In this document: piece after piece, positions 22,154 to 34,519 of the stretch
Layout: each line of letters starts with the position of its first letter
How positions within the stretch are numbered: position 1 is the first letter of the stretch
Assembly (NCBI GenBank): GCA_011319805.1
Contig: SJRY01000263.1
Span: 62,001 to 126,000, forward strand
DNA: 64,000 nucleotides
From: Macrocybe gigantea
Lineage: Eukaryota > Basidiomycota > Agaricomycetes > Agaricales > Callistosporiaceae
Direction: 5' to 3'
Translations under genes and position numbers: made by a program
Notes under the pieces: model-generated
What the model was told of the DNA's origin: nothing
The model's database searches: none
Seen by the model: the letters and a program-made list of their open reading frames with translations, nothing else

Positions 22154-25100
22154 ATGAATGGTCACCAGCAGCGACAAAACAACGACTTCATGTCCGTCGT
22201 GAGGCAAGATGGAAGCCAGGTCATCGATGATGAAGCCTACCGCGCTAATCAGGCCAAGATTGCTGAGGCTCGCGCCTATATTGAGGCTTGGGAGGCCATG
22301 AATGAGGAGGGCAGGGAAAAGTATAAGATCATGGAGAGTGAGCTGGAGAGGAAGATTAGAGAGGGAGAGGAAGCAAAGTATGCCAATTGTGTCACTTTTT
22401 TTCTGTTCTTATCGGTTGCAGGCGAATGCTGCGAGTCCTCAAGGAAAAGGCATCGGGGTGAGTTCTGAATTTTACCTTGGACAGTCATTTACCATCGCTC
22501 ATTATCCCTCTAGCCAATCGCTGCTTCCTCAAGTGCAATCCGATGTAGAAAGTATGCCCGCTGCTAGGATAGAAGAAGTGCATTCCCCCAACAAGTGTGT
22601 TTTAGCGTCTGCTCCGTGTCCGTCTTATTAACAGCCGTAATCCGTCGTGCCATCATCTCCAGGTCAACCAATGGCCATCCTCCCAGTCGTTTCATAATAC
22701 CTCCTACGTTCAATCCGCTTCTCACTATCAACCTCGTTCAGAAGCGAGTGGTTCTCGAAATGCACAACATCATTTATCCGGTGCCGAACCATCGCAGTCA
22801 CCTGCATATCATCGGAATATGATTCAGCCACATTCCAACTCATCGCAGAAGACCACAGGACAATCTCAATACACTCAGCATACCCGGCAAACGGGTTCAG
22901 GGCTCCCCTCTCTGCAGCAGCAGCAATGGCAACACCAGCCTCAGCAAACATATCAACAAATGGTTTGACTTTATCCACGGACACAAACTACATGGAATTC
23001 AATTTCCTGTTTTCAATAGGCACATATCCAGTATTCTACAAGCCAGCGGCCAAGTGGACAAATGGGTCAATACAGAACATCTGTTGCAACACCACATCAG
23101 GCATCAGCTTCAACCTCTGCCTTCTCAGTTCCACTTGTCGTTGAAAACACTTCATATCTGCCCCGTAAGTTTCTATCAAGTAGTTTAAGATGTCAGTAAT
23201 TTAATCTCTCACCAGCCTCAGGAACAAGTTATTCAAGCTTGGCGGGTGCCCTCGATTTGACGGGGCAAAATGTGGCAGCTGGTATTACCAACAAGGTGAC
23301 ATTCTCAAAAAGAGGAAGAATAGGTTTGTAACCAATTCTGATTTCCTTTTCTTTTCAAACTATCCAGGTAGCTGGTGTTATGCATCCAACAGCTGGCGTC
23401 GACGGTCACCCGCCAGGGCCTTCTGCCTCCGGTTCCACCACGGTGCAGGTCCCAACAGTGCAAAAACAACGGCACCCAGACACAGTGTTAAATCGGTTGG
23501 AGGACTTCATCACTCAGTGGGCTCCTTCCGCGCCCCCTATGTCATCATGTGACATTCCTGGCACGCCATGGAAAGCTTATAAAGACGCCAGCGCCCAAAT
23601 TTCGATTGAAGTTCTGGATAACGGTGGAGAAAGGAAGCGAGTCGCTTGGCACGCCCTAAAGGCGCAGGAGGCCAGAATGAAGTCTGAACAGAGGAGTGGT
23701 GTCCATCCTTCAGCACAGGCCGGAGGGGTTCCATCACCAGCCGCCGTGTATCGGCCTCATAGCTATCGGTCGACTGTGAGCAGCACTGGCAAACGTTCGA
23801 TTCCTGCAACTGTACCGTCAACGTCTTCACTCCCTTCAGCTCAATCAATTGCGACTGCTGCTGTCCATGCTCAACGATTGCCACCTCCCGTCATTCCTGC
23901 GCAACAGGCTCCTTCTGCCCTTTCTGCCGGCCCCTTTGGTCCACTGCACATCCTGTTCAACCTCCTTCCTCTGCGGCTGTTCACAGCACACGTTCGACTC
24001 CTGATGGCCCTTCCCAGGTCGTTCCCAATACCATGCATGCTAAGCCATTGCCATCTGCATTCTCTACCAAGCCACCTTCTGTCGTACCCTCTATTCCCAT
24101 ATCTCCGCCGACTATTATCGCCCTCCCCGATATGACACGATCTTCCACATCGGTTAGTTCTTCAGGAAATGGCTATGTGCGTACACCGTCGCAAGCCGAC
24201 AAAAAGCATCTGCAAGAGATATACTCCGTGCACTCGGATCGCCATTCGTGCAAAAACGTTCTCGCCCAGATGATATGCAGAGATCTACGCATGAGCCTGC
24301 TTCTAAGAAGCACGTTGGCGTGCATCCAGAACCAGCGAATGCGATGGCTTTGGTCTCTGCACCTCGGGAAACAGTGCGCCCGCCCAGGATCGAGATGCGA
24401 ATGACACGGGCACACCAATTGTCCAGGATACGGTGCAGACAGCCTCGCAATCGATTATAGATCTGGTCTCTGATACCCCGCCACATTCCGCTATTGTTCC
24501 CGAAGAAGTGAATGGCCTGGTCACCGTACCAGCCGCTCAAACCCAGCCATCATCCACGCTAGCACAGCCCGCCTCTCCGCCTCAACCTGTCCCGAAGCAG
24601 ATTACCGTTCCGTCTAGCGAAGGTTCCGGTTCTGTTGCTGTATCATCAAACGTAGCCTCTTCAGCACCGCAATCAGAACTTGCGCCGACGGTTGTTCCCG
24701 CACGGTCTCCGTCCTTGCCCTACATCGCGACTCTTACCAACGAGCAAGGACAATCAGAAAGCAGCTCCGAAAACGGTCAATTAGCGGGTTCCACTGCTGT
24801 CTCACCGCCTGTGACTCTGTCAGTTGATGAGCCATCAACTCCAATACCTCTATTCCTTCCTTCCCCGTCCGCATCCCCCGCTCCCCAAGAAATAGCTGCC
24901 GACGAGAAACCAGACTTAGAAGTCAAGGTCGCCACAGCGACGAAACGCAACGGTTTTCCGAGAAAGTGGAAGACAACATGTTATGTGTTAGTGCCTCCTG
25001 CTCCTGACTACGTCAAGCAGTTTAAGGCTCGCGCAATGGCCAAGGAGCGTGATGCCAGCCATGATGGGTCCAGATCTAAGACTAGTCGCGATTCTCCAAC

Positions 25101-26288
25101 ACTGGTGGATGAAGGTACGGAGTTGTTTCGATGATCTTTGTGATGCTAAGTAGTTGCAATACAAAGATTACGATTATTCTGGCCCTGGCATTGACAGTCT
25201 GATCCATGGTTCGTGGTCGTTGCGAGTTGTCATCGTCGAAACAATGTCGAATTCGCCACTGTTTTTTTAGATGACGCTGAGCAAAATAATGTCGAGCTGT
25301 CGTGCTCACGACTCTTGGCGCGATATTGCAAATGGAGTGGGTGCGATGCAGTGCTGAATTGTACGAACAATCTGTCCAAGCATCTCGTGTTGCAGCATTC
25401 AGAGCGCTGTCAAACTGACGTAAGGCTTCTTTCTTACTTTTCTCGGCTACCCGTTTCGACGTTCATTGTAACTCAGAAAGCTTGGCCGTGCCTATGGTAC
25501 CAGTGTGGGCGTCGTTTTGGAGACAGGAATAAGCTCCTAAAGCACTTCGAAAACCATATCTTCTTTCCTCTTGCTTGTGCTTATCATGGTGAAGTGCATT
25601 TCATTCACATCTTGATTCCGTTTATAACTTTCTCCTCTTGTCGTCCTGATTAGACTGCGATGAAAGCTTCCGCACTCCTCGTCAATTATTGAAGCATCAT
25701 GAAGACGAACACCATATGGACTCAGTGAAGGATGCGGCTCAGATATTTGCACCCAGACTGAATCCGCCACCTCAAGCGCCCAAAAGCCTGCCGTTCTATA
25801 TGGTGGACACCTTTCAGGTACATCCGGCATCCATATCGGCGGAACAACATGCACACCTGGTCCCCTGGGTAAGTATCTATCTGCTACGGAATGTGGACAT
25901 ATTTGATCATCGCTTCATTCCGACAGGTTATGCAGCGAATTGCTGGACCTGCGAATGTGAAGCCTAGGAGATACTTTACGCACAAGACATCATTTCCAAA
26001 TAATCGCGACGAAGACTATATTCAACCTCACCATCAGCCATATGACTTCTGACGTCTCCCTCACGACTGCCGTCGACTAGACCTTCTAGGCCATCAAGGC
26101 TACGCGAGGTGCAGAAACTATACTCAAAAGAAGTTTCGGAAATGGCGAGTGACGATATGATACTGTGGGATGTGCCTCGGGAACCAAAAAAGGAGGACTC
26201 GAGTGCTGCGATCAACTTGTCCGAGCCGACGTTACCGTCGATGGATGTGGGGCCGAGTCAAACTGGGGATCAGGGGAGCACCGAGTAG
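22154..26288 (+). CDS. C2H2 zinc-finger protein with three C-terminal fingers
   Basis: Probable nuclear DNA- or chromatin-binding protein. The N-terminus (from MNGHQQRQNNDF) is helical and charged (EEGREKYKIMESELERKI, KRMLRVLKEKA). A long Gln/Ser/Pro-rich disordered region follows. Near the C-terminus three C-x4-C-x12-H-x4-H-like fingers are seen: CKWSGCDAVLNC...HLVLQH, CLWYQCGRRFGD...HFENH and CAYHDCDESFRT...HHEDEH. The tail ends at a TAG at 26286-26288. Introns of 45-65 nt split the 5' part (for example ends TTGCAG/G, CCTCTAG/C) and the finger region. Five frame breaks, near 23940, 24197, 24390, 25263 and 26050, are each repaired by one base in a C, A or T run. The fingers and glutamine-rich spacer recall ARID2/RSC-type or transcription-factor proteins, but I cannot name it. 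Confidence 0.75.
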
Positions 26289-26603
26289 AACTCGTAGCGC
26301 AGGACTTGTTATCGTCTTCATGAATAATTTATCTGCCTAGGAGACGCCGCCGTTTCTAATTTGTGAATGGGGAAGTCGAAGTGTGAAATGTATGTGTCTA
26401 TGTATATCAGAGGCCCTGGTAACGTACGGCCAGAACTGATGGAATGATTGTCATGCCATGATCAATTTCTCATTCTCAGTCGAGTATGGTCGGTGCAAAA
26501 AAAGCGCTGAGAATACTTTCCGCATTTGGCCATCCCACTTGTCTGTGTGTAATTTCTGCGACTGATTCAATCTCTACAGATTGTCCCTTCAGTCTTTCCT
26601 GCC

Positions 26604-29600
26604 ATGACCGACAGCGGCGGTGCGTATCACCTCAGTTATGCGCTGTATCCGTTTCTCAGTATCCGTTTAGGTCCCTCGTACATTTCTTCGCACTCTGCGG
26701 ATGTCATTCTGTCCGACATTCGTCCTATAAAACTCAAGGTCGAAGCGCTGCGTTCCATCAACATCCTGCTGGACGAGTTCCTCTACAATATCCTCAGCAC
26801 GTCTCGTTCCCTGTCGACAGATAGGCTCCGCGCAAGCCTGCTCAGCTTGCTTCCGACAACTCTGGGCAAAGAAGCACTCTTAGAAGCAGAAGTCGAATTG
26901 CGGGCGTACTGGGATCGCACGGAACACGCAGGCGCACATTCCTCGCCGTTGGAAGGCGATACGAAGAACTTTGATCTGCAATGGGCATTCGAGGTGCGTA
27001 AAGTGTCGCCGTGTTTGTTTTCGCAGCGGACACGAGGCTTAACCCCGTCGGACCCATTCCGTTTTCCTCGTCATAGCTTCTGAGGCTTAAATGTGAAGCA
27101 TATTCGACTCTGAACGAGACGGATGAAGATCCTGAGGTGGAGGACCGAATCAACGAGAAGATGGCGGCAATGGGGGCTGCACCGCCGTCGCTTGCGCTTA
27201 TGGCGCCTGCCGCACTGTACCTCACTGCCATCCTAGAGTGCGCCTCAGCTTCTTTCCGGCTCGGACAACATTTCATTTACTTATCCCTTCTTCTCTTGCA
27301 ACCTTTGTCTCGTCCCTACAGGGCTCTTTGCGAGTATGTGCATTCCTTTGTGTCTGCAAACACATTTGGCTTATGTATGTAATTTAGACATATTCTGTCC
27401 AATATTGGTCGCGTTGCAGCTCGGGACAGCAGCCGTACGAGCGCCACGATCAACGACTTGTTTACTGCGTTATGCGAGGACCATACCATATACAGCCTGT
27501 TCAAGACCATGAAAGGTGAGCATCGTGCTAATTGTGAATATGGGGAAGAGTTGCCGATAGTCTCCGCAGTCTACGACCAGATAGAACAGCTGTCCAATGC
27601 ACCGAAGTCTCGGCGAAGCAAGTCCATCTCGCAGTCGCGCACGTCATCGCCCCATCCGGATACGTTGCAGAACGTCAAAGATGGCACGACGTCGCAATCG
27701 GGCCATTCGTCGGAGACATCAACAATGGTCAGCGCAGCTCCACTGCCCAGCAATCTGGCCAGATCCTCCCTTGAGAAATCCAAGGCGATCAAAGTGTTCA
27801 AGACTAATAGCAGGACTTCGATGGAAAAGGATTTCGAACTGATTGGCCATAAAAGGACAGACTCTTCGCGCAGCGACAACAAGCAATCCATGGAAAGCTT
27901 GGGAAGAGGTTCTCCAGCTGTAGAGGTAACCTTATCAACCATCACCGGCAATATATTCACGCTAACGGAAGAGAAGAACGAAACCATGCAACACGAATTC
28001 GACCAGTTGATGCGGTCCTCATCAACCATGAAGGTCTCGCTCACACCTGACAGGCTTAAAACCATGGAGGTAGATTACGTTATCTTACTTAGTCAGCATC
28101 GAGTTAAACTCCTAACCCATTTTAGGCATACAAACAAGAAAAAGACCAGCGTGGAAATAGGCGACAGATCTCATAACCATCAAAACTGACATTGCAGAGC
28201 TCTCTTCTGTCCCACCACGCTTGACCGGTCGCAGGCCCTCTCTCATACGCGTCGAATCCATTAAAGAGGACGACGACGAGGACAACAGTCCGAAACTCTC
28301 TCGTCCCCGCCAAGCCAGCGTCAGCACCCCAAGGCCCGCCCAGGTCCAGCCAAGCCGCACACGTGCTATATCCACGTCGGGCGCGGCGCAAGCGCCCACT
28401 TCGTTCAAGACGCCGCGCAAGGCCGTGCCTCCAATCGCCAATCCTTCCCAGCACAGCCCGTCTACCTCGATGCAGTACGGTCATCCGAAAGATGGCTTTC
28501 CTGCCAGGACACGTAAGATACAGCGGAATAGAGAGTCGATGGATCTGGATGATGTTATGGCTGGCTCTGATGACGATGATCTACTGCCGCCGACCGCTCC
28601 TTCCAAAGTGCCTCCGCCTGTGACTAGTCCGCGACGCGAGGGACAATATAGCGTTTCCGCCAACACGCGAGATCTCATGGACTTCCTAGCCCAAGGACCG
28701 CCCGAAGACCCACGCCCATCAGCGCCGCCGGAACATGCTGATGCCGGGAAACCCAAAGGCGCAGGAGGACTGCGGCGAATAATATCAAGACTATACCTGA
28801 GTGGTGGTGCAGAGAAGAAGGGAAGCTCGGACGATTTGCAAAAGGGGAAAACGTCTCAACCGCAAACGCCCCTTAAACAGCCCGCTACATCTGTGAATGG
28901 TTTATCGTCCCTGGCAAATCGGCCAGTACCGCCGCGCCCGCCCCCAGTGCCGCATCCTATCTCTCCTCCCTCTTCGCCGTCGCACGATTCCTCGGACGAC
29001 CACAGCATCAGCGGCTCGCGTCCTCGTGGCGCCTCGGTCGTCAAGTCAAAGCGCAGTTTCGCCGATGTACATACCCCGCATACCCCTGAGGCGAACCCGC
29101 CAGTTCCGGTTAGGGAATCTGGTGATAGCGTGTCCTCTTCGACACGCAAGCTTGCGAACGGGCATAATACCAAAAGTACCGCCGTAGACGACGCACTGAG
29201 AGCTACGTCAACCGTCTCCCCTACGTCGTCCGTTCCGTCTTCGCCTCAGGTGTCGATGAAGCGCCATGCTGCTCCATCCAGCCCCACTCGTAAACACGTG
29301 CCCACCGCGGCGACCTCAGCCACGCAGCCCCACATAGCGGGCGCTGCGGCTCTAGAAATGCATCAGCTTATTTCCAGGGCCACCAATGTTGACGAATGTC
29401 GTCTCATCTGCGAAATGTTCTTGGCCAGAGCAGGCATCTCTGCTTCTTCGCAGACGGACTACACCGTGCCTTACCCTTCTCCTTCTCCGTCCGTGATTCG
29501 CCGCAAGACTGTTAGCGCGGAAGACAACGGCCTGGAGAACATGGTTGTAGAACTATTTTTGGGGGAGAACGAGGAGCCGGACTCCCCGCACCTTACTACA

Positions 29601-29810
29601 AAGCGCAAGATGAGGAAGAAGTCAAAGTATGATACTGCCAAAATACCCGCGTCACCGCCCCCGCAAATCGACCACGCAGGCTCTCATAATGCTAACGGGA
29701 ATGCGCAGCAGAGAAAGAATGAGACACTAGCCGACGATAAGGAACAAACGGACGCCTCTCCGCACACTAATGCATATAACCATGCCTCCGAAGTGGAAGT
29801 CGCTACATAG
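26604..29810 (+). CDS. Large protein with an N-terminal histone-fold-like domain and disordered tail
   Basis: I do not recognise a named orthologue. Exons are 26604..26993, 27077..27237, 27322..27333, 27388..27515, 27561..28069 and 28126..29810. After an N-terminal helical block (SYISSHSADVILSDIRPIKL, TTLGKEALLEAEVELRAYW), the segment APAALYLTAILEALCEHILS followed by IGRVAARDSSRTSATINDLF resembles the H2A/NF-YC histone fold: helix 2 with a YLTAxxLE core, then AARD and a short loop helix. The rest, about 750 residues, is Ser/Pro-rich, acidic and basic by turns, with PxxP tracts (RPVPPRPPPVPHP). The frame must change near 28170, where a single missing base or an unseen junction links MEAYKQEKDQR to ITIKTDIAELSSVPPRL. 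One coding exon is only 12 nt long. Confidence 0.7.
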
Positions 29811-30013
29811 GTGCCCCCTCCCCTACTGATTTTACCATCTACCAAGTATATCCTTCGTATCCTTCTTGATATCCTAAATGGTTTTCGGGTGTTTAATTTG
29901 TCATTTAGCTTTTTAAGGGACGTATATAAGCTACTTTTCTGATAGTTCCGCGCAACTGCCATGAAAATGATACAGAAGAAACAATGCAATTCTAAGTAAT
30001 AGCGGAGGATACA

Positions 30014-33000
30014 TTACTGTACCTCTAATGAGACCGCGATGCCCATCGATGCCAACTCCGCACAAAGGTATCTAAATACGTATGGTATAGCGACGACATC
30101 TAGGTCGCCACCTTTTGATGAGTGACCTAACAGATTGGCCGACGAGATCGCAACTCGTAGATCCGCTTGAGGAACTTGCAGGTGTTGGCCCGTCTCCAGA
30201 GCCTGTCTCTCTCGCTCTTCGGCCTCTTCTGCAGCGGCACGACAGACGCGACAGTACTCGCCGCCAGGTCCTGATGGCCGGAAATCCTGCATCGAAGAAG
30301 TCATCTCGCCCAGGCTGATGTCTTCATACCCGAGTGATATCAGGCTCCCACACGTGCGACAGACCCAGGCGGTTGAGTAGTCCGAACAATTCATCAACCT
30401 GTCTTGCAGCAAGAAAGATGTGCCGTGCGCGATAAGCGCGTCGCGTTCCATCTCGCCGAAACGGATACCTCCCGCGCGTTTTCTCCCCTGATATAGGTGC
30501 GAATTCAGTCATCAAGATTTGCATCACTACCCATCAGCAGTGTAGAACTCACCTTGACAGGCTGTCGTGTCAAGGGATCAACGGGCCCTGTTGTCCGGAC
30601 TTGGAACTTGTCCAAGACCATGTGTCGGAGACGTTGGTAATAGACAACGCCCAGGTAAATGTCCGCCGCAAATTCCTGTCCAGTGATACCAGAATACATG
30701 GGTTCGTTCCCGTAATAGTTGTACCCAGCGGCCAAAAGCTGCTCGCCAAAGTAGTCTATCGCACTGTCCTTTTCCGAAAACCTGCATCACACAAAAATAA
30801 CTTCAATATCAATCAATATGTCAAGCAAAGAAGGTGTACTTGAACGGTGTGGCATCTTGAGCGAGACCATGCATGGCACCCGCCTTGCCCGCCATGCTCT
30901 CCACCAGCATTCCAATGGTCATACGACTGGGGAATGCATGAGGGTTGATTATTACATCTGGCTGTATTCCGCTTTCGCTGAATGGCATGTCAATGGCAGG
31001 CCACTTTTGCGAACAGACACCTTTCTGTCCATGTCGAGAAGAGAACTTGTCACCGATGACAGGGGACCGCGGGATTCTCAACGTGATATGAATTTTTTGC
31101 AATTCGGAGTCTCCGGCGTCACTGCCTGTCAACAAGAAAGTCCAGCTCGTTATCACCACGTCAGTGTGATTTATAACATACCTAACAGCCGGACTTGATC
31201 TACATATGCCACTTCGTCACCTTTGTATTTGACAAAGTTCGTCCGTTTCGTGGTGTCATCGACATATGCTGCTAAAGGGTCCCCGGCTGCCACCCGGGTG
31301 CCGACGTATGGAAGCCCGTCGAGGTCGAGGAAGTTGCGGCACGGATGCACCGTTTTGCCGGAAGTTCGTATGTCTCTTTCGAATCCGAAATGCAAAGTGG
31401 GCGCGGTACTTGACTTGGATGCGCCACGGACGTCCTTCAGGTCGATGATCTGCGATTTGTAAACAGTGCCATACGCGAAACCCCTTTCGTGTGCCGACTT
31501 GTTCAGGATCATGGCATCTTCCATATCATAACCAGTGTACGATATAACGGCAACAACGGCATTTGTGCCATTGGGAAACGAATCCATGGCATATGTGTTG
31601 TGCAACTTCGGACGAACAATGGGACTCTGCCCGGTTTGTAACCGATACAGCTTGTTGTCCGTCCTATGCGAAAGTGCCGTGGAGGGTGTACCCATGGATT
31701 GTTTGCCCATCTGAAATGCGTAGTCAATTACCATCATAACCACGAACGGACGAGTACGACATGCCTGACACTGATAGATGTTCCGGGGGCTCTGCGGGCG
31801 CCAAGGGTCAATTCAGAGCCAAGCCATCGAGGACTCTAGACTCTATCATACCTGATTGAAATCCGAAAATGGTGTCAGATTGGCAAGGATGGAAAGAAAA
31901 TTCGTCGGATTGTGTTCTACGTGCGTTGATGTTCCTGGTTCTATTTCTTCTGGTGTACAGGCTATATTCATGTAGACCTGCTCGAAGGAGCCTACTTGAT
32001 CATCACGGCGGTTTCCCAAGTACTTCACAGGCCTCATCATCCGCGAACGAGACGAAAACAAGAAGAGACCTGGGTATTGACCACCTCTTGAGACCGGCAC
32101 GAGCCCGATTTCGAGATCCAACGGAACCTCATGCTTTCCCTCTGTTTTCCAGACTCTCAGATTTTGTGCAAGCTGTGCAGCTAACGCTGGCGGAGCCCAG
32201 CCGATGATGCAGCCATCGAGTTGAACGCAGAGATTTCTTTGTCCATGTATAGATGGTACGAATGCTTGTGTCATTCCATGTGCTGCCAGAAGCGCTGGGA
32301 CGTGGGCTACTGTAAGCGGCGAAGTAACAATGCGACATGTCCTTGAGAGATGGTTGAGAAGGCCACAGGGGGAACCATCGGGAGTGTGTACAGGACACAG
32401 AAAGCCTGGGGAACGCCATTAGAACATGATTAGATGGACGACGTGAGATAAGAACACGCGCACCCCAAGCTTCAGGTAGTAATTTCCGCACTGTCGTCGT
32501 TTTCAACTCCGCGAAGAACGCCCCACGATGTATACACCGGAAGTGGCTGATATATCGTTGCCAATTCAATTTCTCCGCCACAATCGTGAATCCTGAGGCT
32601 TGCTGCAGGTCCAAGCCACTGGGAGAGACTAGATTTCCCGTCGCCAGGAAATTCGATAGCTTGGAGCCGATGTCAAAGTTGACTCTGGAAAAGATTTTTT
32701 GAAACCAACGGCCTGATATGATCAGCTTAGAATACAGTCTGAGTGAAAGTGCTTACTGTCATTGAAGTCTATAGGGGTGCCGTTCCTAACTTCTGAAGCG
32801 ATAGTGTTCCGAATCGCATTTAGAATTTCGTCCAGCCGCTCTTTGATAATCATCCCGTACAGTGTACCTGGTAAAAGAACTTCTTGATGTTGAGGCGAAT
32901 CAGGATTATCTGCGCAACATGAACCAGAGACTAAGGCGTAGAGTTTGCGAAGCATGAATCTGATTGCTAATTGAGAAAGTAGACTCCATATATGCGAAAA

Positions 33001-34277
33001 AGGCGCCTTACAAAAGCAATCGGAATTTGTCCCTTGGAGACTCTAGGTGGACAAGCACCATTTTTTGTATAAGCCAAATACCGACAGCAGCATTTGTCCA
33101 GTCTTCCGGAAGGCCGAGCACAACACGAAACTTATCACCTAGGTATTCGAGACATTGTTCACCTGTGTGCAGTTTAAACATTTTGAAGCTTCGGAGCAAC
33201 AGTTCGACACGATCTGTGAGGAATGTATTTTCGTAGTCTTGCATAATGACACCTTCAAAGATTTCCTTGTCCGAAGCTCCAACCAAGGCCTTGAGAATCA
33301 GCATGATCGGTATAACATATTCTTGCTTTCGCCAACTGAAGCGCAACATGGCACTGCCGTTCGAGAGATAGTGGAGGGTATTGGTGGCGCTAGTTTGGTC
33401 TGGACGCACACAACGAATCTGGACTGCATAGGATGTATATGATGGTCCACGATTGGCGAAGCTGGGTCGGACAAGGGAAATGACATGGTTCCGCCGGGGT
33501 AGAATGAGATACCGAATGATACGCTCGTTTCCGTTGATGATAAAATAACCACCAAATTCTTCTGCTTCCTCATGGTGTCGGACGAGGTCAGCGGAGGACA
33601 TGCCGCGAAGATTGCATCTGACTGACTGCACGGTTTTGACGTTTACGGCAGAGCGACTTTTGGGAGAGATTGACTTACTCGAACCATGATCGGAACAAGA
33701 CCGCAATCCTTGATCAGCTCGTCAGTGTGACCTGAGATGTTTGTCCAGCGTAGTTTAATGGTCATGCGGCCGCGGTAAGATGTAAGACGTTCTCGTGCCT
33801 GCGGAAGCATTGATTCAACAGATAACTTCAATGATCTCGTCGTTTCGCACCTCAGAAGGAAACACGCGCCGCTCCAAGGCTGTCCTATCTTTGTCTGGTA
33901 CCATCGGTCGAGAGATTGTCACTTGTTCTATCCAAACTAAAGCCATGCATTGAGAGCGGCGAAGAATAAAATTAATGATTCGATTTACTTCTCATCCGGT
34001 TTCCCCATCCTGTGCCATCCCCAGACCTCCGGCTGTCGAAGACGATGCGATCGCCAATATCCTTCAGCGCCAAAGAAATGAGGCCCGTTCCATCTCCGTC
34101 GCCATTTGGTAGCCCAGAATCGTCGAATAAGGCATTAAAGGACTCGATGTGTGGTGTTACAAACTCGTTCAGGACGTTATACACTGAGCCATCCTTTGCA
34201 GGGTTTTTGAACGCTTCTTCGCGCGAAAGCGTGTCAAAAGTTGGCTTTCTTCTAGAGCATGCCGAGACGTCCGGCAT
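30014..34277 (-). CDS. RPA2: DNA-directed RNA polymerase I subunit RPA2 (RPA135)
   Basis: Second-largest subunit of Pol I, forming half of the active-site cleft for rRNA synthesis. Twelve exons: 34277..33989, 33936..33851, 33798..33679, 33625..33012, 32959..32757, 32712..32464, 32405..31852, 31791..31765, 31710..31182, 31125..30840, 30781..30553 and 30487..30014. They sum to 1,219 codons with no frame break. The Pol I-type N-terminus ([34 protein letters not shown]) identifies RPA2 rather than RPB2. Landmarks are [109 protein letters not shown], and the C-terminal zinc site CRTC/CRVC. The start is set at the first ATG ([14 protein letters not shown]). A 27-nt exon and a GC-AG intron flank the QCQMGK motif. 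Confidence 0.96.
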
Positions 34278-34519
34278 CTTCCACACCTGTATCCTGTCTT
34301 AGAGACGTCTTGGGAGTGAGAGGCCACAGAATGCGCGTTGCCAATAATTTGAAGTAAGTACTAAAAAAAAACTGGTAATATGACGCGTGACTGTGAGAAA
34401 ACTACCGAACGGAGTTCGAAAGTTCAGAACTGACTGGGCTCGACACCGCCGTTTGTCATCGCGTCTCAACGATAACTCGACATAGACGCCGTCGTCCACG
34501 TTCTTGCGGTTGAGCTGAG
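34278..34519. promoter_or_regulatory. Divergent promoter region of RPA2 and NUP98
   Basis: About 240 bp between the start codons of two divergent housekeeping genes. An A8-9 run lies near 34362-34370. An AG-bounded site (GGATACAG) just upstream of the RPA2 ATG could be a 5' UTR intron acceptor. No TATA box is evident. Confidence 0.45.

Noticed and set aside
34277..34286. Three extra N-terminal codons of RPA2 beginning with GTG.
   Set aside because: The GTG follows a likely acceptor AG and is not a normal eukaryotic start; the ATG nine bases downstream matches the family N-terminus.
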